Counted from the stretch's first letter, positions 26,855 to 37,907 are shown. The stretch: 64,000 nucleotides of DNA from Elusimicrobium sp. (GCA_015062115.1 SUVG01000003.1:1-64000), one strand, 5' to 3'. Translations and numbers: made by a program. The notes: generated from the sequence alone by a model not told the origin.

Positions 26855-28663
26855 TCAGCCAATCAGTTCCCCGGAAATAATTTCCAACACCCCTCTCACT
26901 TCTTCGGGGGCATCTTCGGCAGATACAAAAGAGTTTTCGGCAACTGCATCTTTTTCGAAACTGGCCGCCACAAAAGGTTCTTCGGCCGATATTTCGGCAA
27001 CGGGGGCAGAGGTCTCTTTGGCGGAATTTTCTTTTTTAGTAACGGGCGTTACGGAAGCGGGTTTTGCGCTCGGCGTCATCGTGTTTTCTTGCGCGGAAGC
27101 CAACTTAAATTTAATGGTTTGCCCGGATATTTTTTTGGCGGCGGCTTCCAAATCGGCCAGTTTATATTGCGCCGGGATTTGATAAAACTCTTTCCCTGCC
27201 GCAAAACAAAGAGTCCACTCCTCTTCCCCAAAATTTACGGTACAGTTTGTCATCACGTCGTAAACAAACGGGTTCTTTTCAAAATGTTTCAACATTTTTT
27301 CCCACAGTTGGCGCGATGTAAGGTTAGCAGGCTTTTCGGTTGCAAGAACGGGTTTTTCCTGCCGAACGGGAAGCGGGTTTTCCTGTACGGGGGACGCGGT
27401 AGATTTCGGGGCCGCATATGATGCTGCCGGTTTTGTTACCGCTTCCGCGCGGGGGGCAGGTTTAGAAACGGGAGTTTGCCGAAAAGAGGAATTCGTCGGC
27501 CCGGAAGGAACACCTGTTGTAGCGCGTTCTAAGGCTTCCAAGCGGCGGATAAAACCTTCAATGTCCAAGCAACTGTCCATCACCGTAAAAATGCCCACTT
27601 CCGCACTTACCAAAGCATTATCGGAAAATTTTACTTCTTCGATTACTTTATTGATTTTGCGGGAAACCTGCGCCAAAAAACCGGGGCTTACTTCTTTTAT
27701 CAATTCTTTAGCCCCGCCGAAAGGCTCTCCGCCTTGCCCGAGGGAAAAATAGAACAAATCTCCCAGGGCGTTTTTCAAATCTTTTAAGAAAGAGTTTGCA
27801 TCAAAACCTTCGGCCTTGAGCGTTTCGAAAACTTGGTGCAGGGAAGAATTATCTTTATGAATCAAGGCACCGACGGCTTGTTTAATTAAATCTTCCGGAG
27901 TAAGGCCCAGCATTTCTCCCAACAGTTTTTCATCAATGCGTTCGCCGGAATAGGCAATGGCGCGGTCTAATAAAGTCAGCGCATCACGCATGGCTCCGCC
28001 TGCATTTTTGGCAATAATTTTAGCCGCACCGGGTGTTAAATCGATATTTTCCGCACCGGCCAAATCAAGCAAATGCGTGGTGATTTCATCAAGCGTAATC
28101 GGGCGGAAACGAAAGGTTTGGCAGCGGCTGACAATCGTGGCGGGCACTTTGTGTTTTTCCGTCGTGGCTAAAATAAAAACCACATGGGCCGGGGGCTCTT
28201 CTATTGTCTTCAAAAGAGCATTGAAGGAACTGGAAGAAAGCATGTGGACTTCGTCCAAAATAAAAACCTTGAAGCGATCTCTGGAAGAGGCAAGGGCCAC
28301 GGTGTCGATGATAGCTTCGCGTACTTTTTCCACTTGGGTATTGCTGGCGGCGTCCAATTCCAAAACATCTAAGTCCGCACTTTGGGCAATCTCCAAACAT
28401 TGGGGACATTTGCCGCACGGTTCAGGCGTCGGTTTATCGCCGTTCCCCGTGCAGTTTAACGCCTTGGCTAAAATACGGGCCGTGGTGGTTTTACCGCAGC
28501 CGCGCGGCCCGTAAAACAAATAAGCATGGGCGATGCGACCCAACTTGAGGGCATTTTGAAGCGTTTTGGAAATACTTTCCTGACCAACCATATCCTCAAA
28601 TTTTTGGGGACGATATTTGTTGGCTAAACTGACATATTGTTTTGTTTCTTCAAAATTTTCCAT
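26855..28663 (-). CDS. dnaX: DNA polymerase III subunit gamma/tau
   Basis: Clamp-loader ATPase. 602 residues: Walker A GPRGCGKT (52-59), zinc ligands C71, C83, C86, C89, Walker B/SRC region (LDEVHMLSSSSFNALLKTIEEPP, split), sensor ILATTEKHKVPATIVSRCQ. A Pro/Ala/Lys-rich linker (380-440) leads to a C-terminal tau-like domain. SD GAGGG precedes the ATG. It is followed without a gap by recR and comEC. Confidence 0.97.
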   Translation of the reverse strand: MENFEETKQYVSLANKYRPQKFEDMVGQESISKTLQNALKLGRIAHAYLFYGPRGCGKTTTARILAKALNCTGNGDKPTPEPCGKCPQCLEIAQSADLDVLELDAASNTQVEKVREAIIDTVALASSRDRFKVFILDEVHMLSSSSFNALLKTIEEPPAHVVFILATTEKHKVPATIVSRCQTFRFRPITLDEITTHLLDLAGAENIDLTPGAAKIIAKNAGGAMRDALTLLDRAIAYSGERIDEKLLGEMLGLTPEDLIKQAVGALIHKDNSSLHQVFETLKAEGFDANSFLKDLKNALGDLFYFSLGQGGEPFGGAKELIKEVSPGFLAQVSRKINKVIEEVKFSDNALVSAEVGIFTVMDSCLDIEGFIRRLEALERATTGVPSGPTNSSFRQTPVSKPAPRAEAVTKPAASYAAPKSTASPVQENPLPVRQEKPVLATEKPANLTSRQLWEKMLKHFEKNPFVYDVMTNCTVNFGEEEWTLCFAAGKEFYQIPAQYKLADLEAAAKKISGQTIKFKLASAQENTMTPSAKPASVTPVTKKENSAKETSAPVAEISAEEPFVAASFEKDAVAENSFVSAEDAPEEVRGVLEIISGELIG

Positions 28664-28665
28664 AA

Positions 28666-29106
28666 TTACCCTCTAAATTTTGATTGCGCTTTGCGTACTG
28701 CGTGATTGTAATCTAAACTGATTTTTCCCGGCCCCAAAATAGAAGACGGAAGAAGCGATGCCACTAACAAAACAAGAAGCATCACATAAAATTTGTTAAT
28801 TTCTCCGGCAAAAAACACATACCCCAGGATAAGCGCGCACACAATGGCGGCACAGGCAGAAAAACGGGTAAACCACCCCAGAATCAGAAGCAACGATAAA
28901 AACAACATGGCCACCACCATGCTTACTCCTAACGGAACGGGCAAAGGCAGGCCGATTGCCGTGGCGTTATATAAAAATTCACGGTAAAAAAGAAGACAAC
29001 CGATTGCCATATACAAAAGCGTACCGCCCGCCAGCAAGCGGGTTAAAAAAACGGTCAAAGAGAATTTATCTTCGTCTATATTGCAATGCAGATTCATTTT
29101 TCTCAT
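28666..29106 (-). CDS. DoxX-family membrane protein
   Basis: 146 residues with four predicted membrane helices. The family pattern is seen in the first helix region (RLLAGGTLLYMAIGCLL) and the C-terminal GPGKISLDY, a DoxX hallmark. Function is unclear; members are linked to respiration or redox protection. It lies 2 nt before dnaX on the same strand, downstream of the outer-membrane gene. CAGGAG is 11 nt upstream of the ATG. Confidence 0.82.
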   Translation of the reverse strand: MRKMNLHCNIDEDKFSLTVFLTRLLAGGTLLYMAIGCLLFYREFLYNATAIGLPLPVPLGVSMVVAMLFLSLLLILGWFTRFSACAAIVCALILGYVFFAGEINKFYVMLLVLLVASLLPSSILGPGKISLDYNHAVRKAQSKFRG

Positions 29107-29121
29107 ACGGTTTGTCTCCTG

Positions 29122-29976
29122 CTAAAATTCTACCTCTGCCGAAACCGAAAAAAAGGTTTTGCGGGTTTCTTTCCTTTTTGGCTCAAACACTTCCACCCCG
29201 GCCGAAAAATCAACTCCCCATAAGTGTAAGTGCGCCCCGGCGCTGACCGCGGCAGCGGCATCGTTCAATGTGGCGTATCGGTATTGCGCCCATGCCAAAT
29301 AGGGTGTTATTAAATCGGTTTGATAACTTACCCGCAAAGCGGCTGTTTCTTTAATAAAACCCTGTAGCACAGCCGTCATAAACGGAACATCTGCCCAACT
29401 AAACGATATGTTTTGCGGGGCACTGTTCTTATATTTTATCACTTTATGCCACACCGCGTTAAACCGCCACTGTTTTAAGTCGGCACCGGCTTCTATTTGG
29501 GCGGAAGTTTCTACCTGGGAAAAAGGCCCGGAGGCTAAATCAACCCCTTGTTCGTCCACATAACTTTTGTAACGAATTTGCCCCGCTTGAAACCCGACAT
29601 AAGGATTTGTGAAAGATCCCAAACGGTAAAACGGAATCCACTTGGCATCCGCTAAGTAACCAACTGCCTGATACCCCAATGCTTTGGGTTGCCAAAAACC
29701 TTCCGTGCCTACCAGCCACGCGTCCGACAATTCATACAAAGCCTTCAGGCCGTAGCGCGAGGTAGAACCGGCCTCATCGATGTCTTTGTCCGACATACGG
29801 TAATACCCGTAAGAGGGAACCAGAAAGAAGCCGTTATCCAAATTCCAATCGTATGCGGCGCGCACCGCCACATACCCGCGTTCTCCGTTTACCCCCGAAA
29901 AACTAACCTGCCCGTAGCAGAACGCACACGGGCAGATTAGTAGCAGTAAACTGATTAACGCTTTTTTAAGCCACAT
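29122..29976 (-). CDS. Predicted outer-membrane beta-barrel protein
   Basis: 284 residues with a signal peptide (MWLKK, hydrophobic LISLLLLICPCAF, cleavage near CYG-Q). The mature part is made of alternating amphipathic strands rich in Tyr/Trp/Gly and ends in Phe (AEVEF), as outer-membrane barrels do. I recognise no specific family. Its ATG overlaps the stop of the upstream deoxyhypusine-synthase-like gene by one base (TAATG), with no own SD, so it should be translated by coupling. Confidence 0.75.
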   Translation of the reverse strand: MWLKKALISLLLLICPCAFCYGQVSFSGVNGERGYVAVRAAYDWNLDNGFFLVPSYGYYRMSDKDIDEAGSTSRYGLKALYELSDAWLVGTEGFWQPKALGYQAVGYLADAKWIPFYRLGSFTNPYVGFQAGQIRYKSYVDEQGVDLASGPFSQVETSAQIEAGADLKQWRFNAVWHKVIKYKNSAPQNISFSWADVPFMTAVLQGFIKETAALRVSYQTDLITPYLAWAQYRYATLNDAAAAVSAGAHLHLWGVDFSAGVEVFEPKRKETRKTFFSVSAEVEF

Positions 29977-31052
29977 TATTTTTTGGCTTTTTTCGCTTTC
30001 AAAGCCGCCACTTTGGCATCTTCGTCTTGCAAGAATTTGACATAGTTAGAGGCTTTGCGTTTTTTCCAGGCACCCTTGTGGTAGCCGTACCCGATAATTA
30101 ACGGGATAAGCGTGGTGCATTCGCCATAGACCATTTGTTCCAAGGCGGTGGAAACTTTACCCCAAGAAGAGGCTTCTTTGAGGGTGGAACCGGAAAGGGC
30201 CCCGTCGCGCACGTCGGCTACCGTGATTTGTACGGCATATTTGTGCATGGGGGAATCCGCACCCAAGATTTCAGCCGCTACTACGGTGTCTTGCGCAAAG
30301 TTTTTCGGTACGCCGCCGGACCACATCATAAGACCGGTTTCTTTGGCTTTGATTTTGATTTTGGTAAGTTCCAAGAAGTCTTTAGCGCTGTCGATGGAAA
30401 CATGGGCTTCCGGATGTTCCGTTTGGTGGGCTACGAAGCCGAACCCGGCAGAGCAGTCGGAGAAGGCCGGCACAAACACGGGCACGCCGTATTTATAGGC
30501 ATTATAGACGATAGAATCTTTACCTTTGCCTTTCTTTTCCAACCATTTACCCATTTCCCAGATAAATTCGCGGGAAGAGTACGGGCGGGGTTCCAAGGAG
30601 TTGCAAATTTTGTAGATGGTTTCGTCGCAATCTTTCAATTGGTCTTCGTCGATATAGGTATCGTAAATGCGGTCGATGTGTAAATCGCGCAACAAGTTAT
30701 CGTCTTGGTTGTAGGGGGTGCCGATGTAGTGTTTATACCCAAGGGCTTCAAAAAAGTCTTGGTCTACAATGTTGGCGCCGTTGGAAACAATCGCGTCAAC
30801 CATGTTGTTTTGAATCATATCCACCACTACTTTCTTCATGCCGGCGGATACTAAAGAACCCGCGATGCACAAAATGACAGAGCATTTCTTGTCGGAAAGC
30901 ATCATGTTATAGATTTTGCTCGCTCTGGCCACTTCGCGGGACGCATAGGCCATGCTCCCAAAGGCTTCCACCATAGGAACCACATTGTATTTTTTCAAAT
31001 CAATGTGTTTGATGGTATCTTTGAGAAAGTCTTTTTTGGTAAGTTTTGCCAT
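29976..31052 (-). CDS. Deoxyhypusine synthase-like enzyme (polyamine transfer)
   Basis: 358 residues of the deoxyhypusine synthase family. NAD/spermidine-site features include SGANIVDQDFFEALG, MMWSGGVPKNF and SSWGKVS; Lys299 of WGK aligns with the catalytic Lys of human DHS. Bacteria have no eIF5A substrate, and bacterial members are thought to act on free polyamines (homospermidine synthase-like). No other polyamine gene is nearby. The C-terminal tail is Lys/Ala-rich. SD AGAGGTG is present. Co-transcribed with the outer-membrane gene. Confidence 0.9.
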   Translation of the reverse strand: MAKLTKKDFLKDTIKHIDLKKYNVVPMVEAFGSMAYASREVARASKIYNMMLSDKKCSVILCIAGSLVSAGMKKVVVDMIQNNMVDAIVSNGANIVDQDFFEALGYKHYIGTPYNQDDNLLRDLHIDRIYDTYIDEDQLKDCDETIYKICNSLEPRPYSSREFIWEMGKWLEKKGKGKDSIVYNAYKYGVPVFVPAFSDCSAGFGFVAHQTEHPEAHVSIDSAKDFLELTKIKIKAKETGLMMWSGGVPKNFAQDTVVAAEILGADSPMHKYAVQITVADVRDGALSGSTLKEASSWGKVSTALEQMVYGECTTLIPLIIGYGYHKGAWKKRKASNYVKFLQDEDAKVAALKAKKAKK

Positions 31053-31204
31053 TTCTTTTTACACCTCTGCTGGATTTATTGTACTTCTATTTAGTAAATT
31101 ATATTAAATAACAACTAATTTTCATAGGGGAAAATATTAAAAATTCGCTCTGTTTTTCCGCCGGAAATTTTTGCATCACTTTTCACCGCCTAAGGAGGGC
31201 TTTT

Positions 31205-32452
31205 ATGTACCCGAATTTACAACAAACAGACCCTGCCGTTTTTGATGCCGTAACCAAAGAACTTTCCCGCCAACGCGAAAAATTGGAATTGATTGCTTCG
31301 GAAAATTTCACTTCCTTGGCCGTTATGCAAGCCCAAGGCTCCGTGCTGACCAATAAATATGCCGAAGGGTACCCGGCCAAACGCTACTATGGCGGCTGTG
31401 AACATGTGGACACGGTGGAAACGTTAGCCATTGAACGCGCCAAAGAACTCTTTGGGGCGGAACATGCCAATGTGCAACCTCACTCCGGAGCCCAAGCCAA
31501 CATGGCCGTTTACTTTGCCTTGCTTCAACCGGGCGATACCGTTTTGGGCTTAAATCTTTCCCACGGGGGGCACTTAACTCACGGGCATCCGCTCAATTTT
31601 TCCGGCAAACTGTACAACATTATTGCCATGAATGTCCGCCCCGACACGGAAGAAATAGACTACGAGGAAGCCGCCAAACTGGCCGCCGAGCATAAACCGA
31701 AACTTATTTTAGCCGGCGCTTCCAACTATTCCCGTATTTTCGATTGGAAGCGTTTACGCGAAATTGCCGACTCCTGCGGGGCTTATTTAGCGTGCGATGT
31801 GGCCCACTATGCCGGGCTTATTGCCGCCGGAGAATACCCCAACCCCGTTCCCTATGCCGATGTGGTTACCACCACTACACACAAAACTTTACGCGGCCCG
31901 CGCGGCGGCCTTATTTTGTGCAAAGAAAAACTGGCAAAAGCCATCAATTCTTCTGTTTTCCCCGGTGTTCAGGGCGGGCCTCTTATGCATGTAATCGCGG
32001 CAAAAGCGGTTTGCTTTGGCGAAGCCTTGAAACCCGCGTTCAAAGCCTATCAACACCAAGTTAAACTAAACGCGGCGGAACTGGCCAAGCAACTCTCCTC
32101 CCGCGGATATCGTTTGGTAGCGGGAGGGACGGACAGCCATGTAATGTGTATTGATTTGCGCTCTAAAGGCATTACGGGCAAAGTGGCGGAAGCCGCTTTG
32201 GACAAAGCCGGCATTACCGCTAACAAAAACACGATTCCTTTTGACCCGGAAAAGCCGTTTGTAACCAGTGGGTTGCGTATCGGAACCCCGGCGGTAACCA
32301 CACGCGGTATGAAGGAAGAACACATGGCACAAGTAGCCGCTTTTATTGACGAGGCTATCTGCCACCATGATGACGAAAAACACCTCGCAAACATAGCGGA
32401 AAAAGTAAAAACATTTTTGCAAGATTTTCCGCTCTATGCACAATTAGGCTAA
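31205..32452 (+). CDS. glyA: Serine hydroxymethyltransferase
   Basis: Interconverts serine and glycine with THF, supplying the methylene-THF used by ThyX. 415 residues. PLP-binding Lys227 lies in [14 protein letters not shown], and the N-terminal [13 protein letters not shown] and [13 protein letters not shown] segments are typical. Excellent SD AAGGAGG at 31192-31198. Single gene with its own terminator. Confidence 0.98.
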   Translation: MYPNLQQTDPAVFDAVTKELSRQREKLELIASENFTSLAVMQAQGSVLTNKYAEGYPAKRYYGGCEHVDTVETLAIERAKELFGAEHANVQPHSGAQANMAVYFALLQPGDTVLGLNLSHGGHLTHGHPLNFSGKLYNIIAMNVRPDTEEIDYEEAAKLAAEHKPKLILAGASNYSRIFDWKRLREIADSCGAYLACDVAHYAGLIAAGEYPNPVPYADVVTTTTHKTLRGPRGGLILCKEKLAKAINSSVFPGVQGGPLMHVIAAKAVCFGEALKPAFKAYQHQVKLNAAELAKQLSSRGYRLVAGGTDSHVMCIDLRSKGITGKVAEAALDKAGITANKNTIPFDPEKPFVTSGLRIGTPAVTTRGMKEEHMAQVAAFIDEAICHHDDEKHLANIAEKVKTFLQDFPLYAQLG

Positions 32453-32458
32453 TCTTAT

Positions 32459-32487
32459 ACCCCCGCAATCAGGCGGGGGTTCTTTTT
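32459..32487 (+). terminator. glyA terminator
   Basis: Perfect 8-bp stem ACCCCCGC (32459-32466) / GCGGGGGT (32473-32480), 6-nt loop, followed by TCTTTTT. Confidence 0.88.
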
Positions 32488-32607
32488 CATTACACAAACC
32501 GAAAGACCTATTGTGTTCTGGGTCTAATGGCCCTGTTTTATGCGTGCATAAAAAAATACAATATTATCATAGCTGGATGCGCTAATGATTTTTATTGTTA
32601 ATTTTTT

Positions 32608-33930
32608 ATGAAGAAACTTTTTTTATTTTTCATTTTATTATCTTTTTTGGTACCCGCAGGCTCCGCCCAAAAAGCCTTGCCAACCGTTGGGAAGGCTCTT
32701 TCTAAAGAGGCGATCCAAAAAGCGGCATCGTCCACTGTTTCTGCCACTAGTATTCTTTCCGAAGTCGCAAATATCCCTGTCTCTGCCGCGGACACACCCA
32801 CCTTACAAAATTTTACCCAACCGGAAATTCGCCCCATGCCTTTACCGCAACACTCCCGCTCTATCGTCATGGCACCCGTTCGTCCTTTTTTGGAAGATGC
32901 CACCTTGCCGGAAATGCCGGACGCTCCGGGCCGCACGGGAAAAACGATATTGCCTTCTTTAGATCATTTGAAAAAGATTTTTTCTTTTCGGGAAAAACAG
33001 GCCGAGAAAAAACGCATGGCCGAATTTGACAGCCGCGCGGACGAGTCGGTCATCGCTATTCAAGATAGCGCCGATGATATGTACGGGGCAACTCCTTTTA
33101 CCGCAACGGCCTTTGTAATTGAAGAAGAATTTGAAGGGAAAAAGTATCTTTGGGGGGTTACCTCCGCCCATGTACTTAATGTGTTGGGGCCCGATTTCTA
33201 TGTGCATATCCCCGGCTTCCCTTTGCCATGGAAAAGCAATGTATCTTTTATGGGAGACCCCGGTATGGCCGACATAGCCATTTTCCCGATTCCGGAAGGC
33301 CAAGAATCGTGGCTAAACCCTATCCCTTTGGCCGATAAAGACCCCGAAGTGGGAGAAAAACTGCGCTCTTTCGGATATTTTAACGGCGGGTTTCATGTTG
33401 TACGCAACAGAGAAGTACAAGAAGTAACAAAAGGGAGAATCATTACTTCTTTGGAATTTAATACCACTGAAAGAGGCGGTGCCTGCGGAGGCCCGCTATT
33501 GAACACAAAAAACGAAGTGGTAGGTATCCACTGCGGAAGTTCCAGCAAAAAACAAATCAGTTTTGTGGTTCCCGTTTGGCAGTTAAAAGATTTATTGACC
33601 GCTTATCGTAACGGCGGGCGCGCCATGAAAAAATTAAAATTCAGAAATCATGAAATCGGTGAAATAAACATCAACCAATATATTTCCAGCATTAGGGTCT
33701 TTTCTAACGGAGAAAAAATCGACGAGTTCGATACCACCCACCAAGCCAAAAGCATCGATTACGAACATTTGGAAGATTTAGTTTATGCCGAAGGAGCCGA
33801 CCGAATAGAAGTTAACCTTAGCGGACAATATAACCCGCAAAAACCTTATTCGTTAAAACAATTTTCCTACTCGGTGGTTTATCTCCCCTTTGAAGAAAAA
33901 GTTTTTATAGAAAGCCCCTCCAAACCTTAA
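32608..33930 (+). CDS. Secreted chymotrypsin-fold protease with cysteine nucleophile
   Basis: 440 residues. Signal peptide MKKLFLFFILLSFLVPAGSA, then an Ala/Ser/Pro-rich region of about 120 residues, then a trypsin-like domain (about 145-335). Triad by motif: His188 (TSAHV), Asp222 (MADIAIF), and Cys293 in GGACGGPLL, where S1 proteases have GDSGGPL. The codon is TGC, so Cys is encoded. The GxCGG form is that of viral 3C-type cysteine proteases, so activity with Cys is plausible, but an inactive protein is also possible. The C-terminal 110 residues are of unknown fold. No SD precedes the ATG. Stands alone. Confidence 0.8.
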   Translation: MKKLFLFFILLSFLVPAGSAQKALPTVGKALSKEAIQKAASSTVSATSILSEVANIPVSAADTPTLQNFTQPEIRPMPLPQHSRSIVMAPVRPFLEDATLPEMPDAPGRTGKTILPSLDHLKKIFSFREKQAEKKRMAEFDSRADESVIAIQDSADDMYGATPFTATAFVIEEEFEGKKYLWGVTSAHVLNVLGPDFYVHIPGFPLPWKSNVSFMGDPGMADIAIFPIPEGQESWLNPIPLADKDPEVGEKLRSFGYFNGGFHVVRNREVQEVTKGRIITSLEFNTTERGGACGGPLLNTKNEVVGIHCGSSSKKQISFVVPVWQLKDLLTAYRNGGRAMKKLKFRNHEIGEININQYISSIRVFSNGEKIDEFDTTHQAKSIDYEHLEDLVYAEGADRIEVNLSGQYNPQKPYSLKQFSYSVVYLPFEEKVFIESPSKP

Positions 33931-33934
33931 AACA

Positions 33935-33965
33935 AAAACCTCTTCTTTTCGGAAGAGGTTTTTTA
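33935..33965. terminator. Bidirectional terminator between protease gene and Sel1 gene
   Basis: Perfect 11-bp stem AAAACCTCTTC (33935-33945) / GAAGAGGTTTT (33952-33962) between convergent genes, with A- and T-rich flanks suited to both directions. Confidence 0.88.
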
Positions 33966-33967
33966 CT

Positions 33968-35092
33968 TTAATTTTCCAGTAAGGCTTTGGCAGATGCGTT
34001 GCCGTTTTGGGCGGCCCTTAAAAGCCATTTCTCGCCGGCTTTTTTATCAACCGGAACACCCAACCCTTTCCAATAAATTTGTCCCAACACATATTGGGCG
34101 GCCGTATGTTCCTTTTCTGCCGCATCGCGGAAAAATTTGATTGCCAACTGTACCGAACGGTGAGTTCCCTGCCCTTGCATCAGCATAAAGCCCGTCATGT
34201 ATTGGGCTTGGGGGTAACCGCCCTCGGCGGCATTGGAAAACCAAGCAAAAGCATCTTCGTATTTCGGGGGATTTTCTTTATAAGAGCGTTCACCCAAAAG
34301 ATATTGGGCAAGCGGGCTTTTCTTTTCCGCCGCCGCGCCTAATAATTCCAAGGCTTTGGCTTCGCTCTTTTCCACCCCCCACCCGTTTTGGTATAGTTCG
34401 GCCAATTCGCATGCCGCCTCGGCAGATTGGTTTTCTTCCCAAGCGGCCGTAAGCCAAAAAACGGCTTGTTCGTCATCTCGCAAAATGGGAAATCCCGTAC
34501 GATACGCCCGGCCTGCTTCTAGACGGCTGGCGGCATTTCCTTGCTTGGCCAAAGCCAAAGCATCTAAAAAGTTTTGAATTTGTAAAAAGAGTTCCGGGTT
34601 CTCTTTTTCGGTCTGTTGCACAAGAGCCTGTGCTTTTTTATCCCCGTTTTGAGCGGCCAAAAAGCGCCAGTATAGCGCTTGCGCAGGGTGGACGGGCAAT
34701 CCGGCCAGCCCTTGTTCGTAAAAGCGTCCTAATTCGGATTGGGAAGCGGCATAGCCGGCCCGTGCGGAAAGTTGCAAATAGGTAAGGGCTTCTTCCAAAT
34801 CTTGCGGAACAAGCACTCCGGTGATGTAAAGTTGGGCTAACAGCCACGAGGCTTCGCTGCTGCCGTCCACGGCGGCTTTGCGGTACCACTCCGCAGCCTG
34901 CGTGCCGTTTTGCGCAGTTCCTTCCCCCGCGGCATACAGTTTGCCCACCGAAAGGGCCGCGTTCATATCTCCTGCTTGGGCGGCGGCGAGCGTTTTGGCA
35001 AACATTTTTTGTTGCGGAGTTTTATAAAAAGCAAAACGATACACTAACCCTGCAATCAATAAACAAACCGCTAATTTTATTATTGTCTTCAT
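33968..35092 (-). CDS. Sel1-like repeat (TPR-related) protein
   Basis: 374 residues. An N-terminal hydrophobic segment (about 5-23) gives a signal anchor or signal peptide, so the rest lies in the periplasm. It is followed by about eight Sel1 repeats of some 36 residues, recognisable as A...LG..Y..G.GV..D...A..W...AA..G...A units (for example ALSVGKLYAAGEGTAQN and AQYVLGQIYWKGLGVPVD). Probably a protein-interaction scaffold. No enzymatic motif. SD AGGA is present. Confidence 0.88.
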   Translation of the reverse strand: MKTIIKLAVCLLIAGLVYRFAFYKTPQQKMFAKTLAAAQAGDMNAALSVGKLYAAGEGTAQNGTQAAEWYRKAAVDGSSEASWLLAQLYITGVLVPQDLEEALTYLQLSARAGYAASQSELGRFYEQGLAGLPVHPAQALYWRFLAAQNGDKKAQALVQQTEKENPELFLQIQNFLDALALAKQGNAASRLEAGRAYRTGFPILRDDEQAVFWLTAAWEENQSAEAACELAELYQNGWGVEKSEAKALELLGAAAEKKSPLAQYLLGERSYKENPPKYEDAFAWFSNAAEGGYPQAQYMTGFMLMQGQGTHRSVQLAIKFFRDAAEKEHTAAQYVLGQIYWKGLGVPVDKKAGEKWLLRAAQNGNASAKALLEN

Positions 35093-35116
35093 TTATCCTG
35101 TTCCCTTGTTTTCAAA

Positions 35117-35144
35117 AAAGGGAGGCTTTTTTCGGCCTCCCTTT
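35117..35144 (-). terminator. Terminator downstream of the band-7 gene
   Basis: 10-bp stem AAAGGGAGGC (35117-35126) / GCCTCCCTTT (35135-35144) with T-run on the minus strand. It is likely the end of transcription for the band-7 gene and possibly the whole ATP synthase operon. Confidence 0.8.
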
Positions 35145-35168
35145 CATTTTTCTTACTTCAAAAAGGCC

Positions 35169-35978
35169 TTATTTTACCATCACAAACGGCATTTGTTCGC
35201 CACCCATATAGTGGGGCATTTTGCCGTCCCATTTTTCAATGGCTTTTAATTGGGCTTCCACCTGGCGGAGTTTAATTAAGTTATCGGAAACCACTTCGCG
35301 TTGCAAACGCAAAGATTTGGCTTCGGCTTCTGCCTGTAAAATTTTCTGCTCGGCTTCTTTTTTTACTTTTTCTACCAAATTCGTAGCGCGTTTGGCTTCT
35401 TGTTCCGCAATTTGTTTTTCTTCTACCGCTTTTAAGAATTGGGGAGAAAACTCAAAGTTGGTAATGGCAATATCGGAAACGATTACTTCTTTTTCCGCCA
35501 TTTTGGCTTTTAAGATTTCATCCAGTTCTTTGGCTACTTGCGTGCGGTTGGAAATCAAACTGTCGGCCGAGTATTTGGCAATAACGGCTTTTGTCCACTC
35601 TTCCACCATGGGTTTTAATACGGTGGAGGTGTATTCCGTACCCAAGTTACGGTAGATAGATTCTATCGTGTCCGGCAATACACGGTGGTTAATAGCCAAG
35701 GTAAGCCCTACGGTCTGTAAGTCTTTGGAGAAGGCTTCCGTATTAAAAGAGTCTTTTTTGATGCGGACGGAGAATTTTTCGATATCATCTACGAGCGGCA
35801 ATTTGAAATGCAACCCTTCTCCATATGCTCCTACTAATTTACCGAAACGCAATTTTACCGCTACATTTCCGGCAGAGACCGTAAAATACGAACCTAACGC
35901 ACAAATAGCCAATAAAAAAATAATTACCGGCAAAATCAATTTTTGGGGCTGAAAAGACCCGGGAGTAATTTGTCTCAT
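35169..35978 (-). CDS. Band-7 / SPFH (prohibitin-like) membrane protein
   Basis: 269 residues from the ATG at 35978, chosen for GGAG 8 nt upstream rather than an in-frame start at 36056. One N-terminal membrane helix (KLILPVIIFLLAICALGSYF), then an SPFH domain of prohibitin type (AGNVAVKLRFGKLVGAYGEGLHFKLP, split) and a long charged coiled coil with QIAEQEAKRATNLVEKVKKEAEQ-type heptads. HflC/HflK or prohibitin-like scaffolds usually control membrane proteases such as FtsH. It lies 80 nt after atpC, so it may be read with the ATP synthase genes. Confidence 0.87.
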   Translation of the reverse strand: MRQITPGSFQPQKLILPVIIFLLAICALGSYFTVSAGNVAVKLRFGKLVGAYGEGLHFKLPLVDDIEKFSVRIKKDSFNTEAFSKDLQTVGLTLAINHRVLPDTIESIYRNLGTEYTSTVLKPMVEEWTKAVIAKYSADSLISNRTQVAKELDEILKAKMAEKEVIVSDIAITNFEFSPQFLKAVEEKQIAEQEAKRATNLVEKVKKEAEQKILQAEAEAKSLRLQREVVSDNLIKLRQVEAQLKAIEKWDGKMPHYMGGEQMPFVMVK

Positions 35979-36059
35979 GTTTTCTCCTTTTGTTTTTCTC
36001 ATAGGGAATCTTTTTAACTGTTTCAAAATTCCCGGAGATTTTCTCTCCGGGAACAAAAA

Positions 36060-36473
36060 CTACATATGACGCCGTTTTACTTTCATGCGCGCAATAGATT
36101 GCTTAATTTCTATTTCCGCGAGTTCAAAGTCGATATCGGCATCTTTATTGGAAAGGGACGCTTTCGCCGCTTTTATTTTTTGTTGTTCGGCTTCTTCGTC
36201 GATTTCTCCCGCGAGTGCAGCACTTTCCGCAAATACATTTACCACATCGTTGAGCACTTCCACAAACCCTCCGAGCGCGGCAAATTCTTCTTCCTTCCCG
36301 TCCTTTTTGTAACGCAAGGAGCCCATGCCCAGTTGCACAATCGTTTGAATGTGCCCGGGCAGGATACCCATTTCCCCTAAAGCGGCAGGCAAAATAACCA
36401 TGTCCACTTCCAAATCGGAAATAAGTTGTTTCTCCGGCGTAATCAAATTCAGGGTCAGTTTTTTCTGTGCCAT
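36060..36473 (-). CDS. atpC: ATP synthase epsilon subunit
   Basis: 137 residues: N-terminal beta-sandwich (LTLNLITPEKQLISDLEVD; GEMGILPGHIQTIVQL) and a C-terminal helical hairpin. Forms the central stalk with gamma. Last of the atp genes, 3 nt after atpD. Confidence 0.95.
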   Translation of the reverse strand: MAQKKLTLNLITPEKQLISDLEVDMVILPAALGEMGILPGHIQTIVQLGMGSLRYKKDGKEEEFAALGGFVEVLNDVVNVFAESAALAGEIDEEAEQQKIKAAKASLSNKDADIDFELAEIEIKQSIARMKVKRRHM

Positions 36474-36476
36474 AGA

Positions 36477-37907
<1,431 letters not shown>

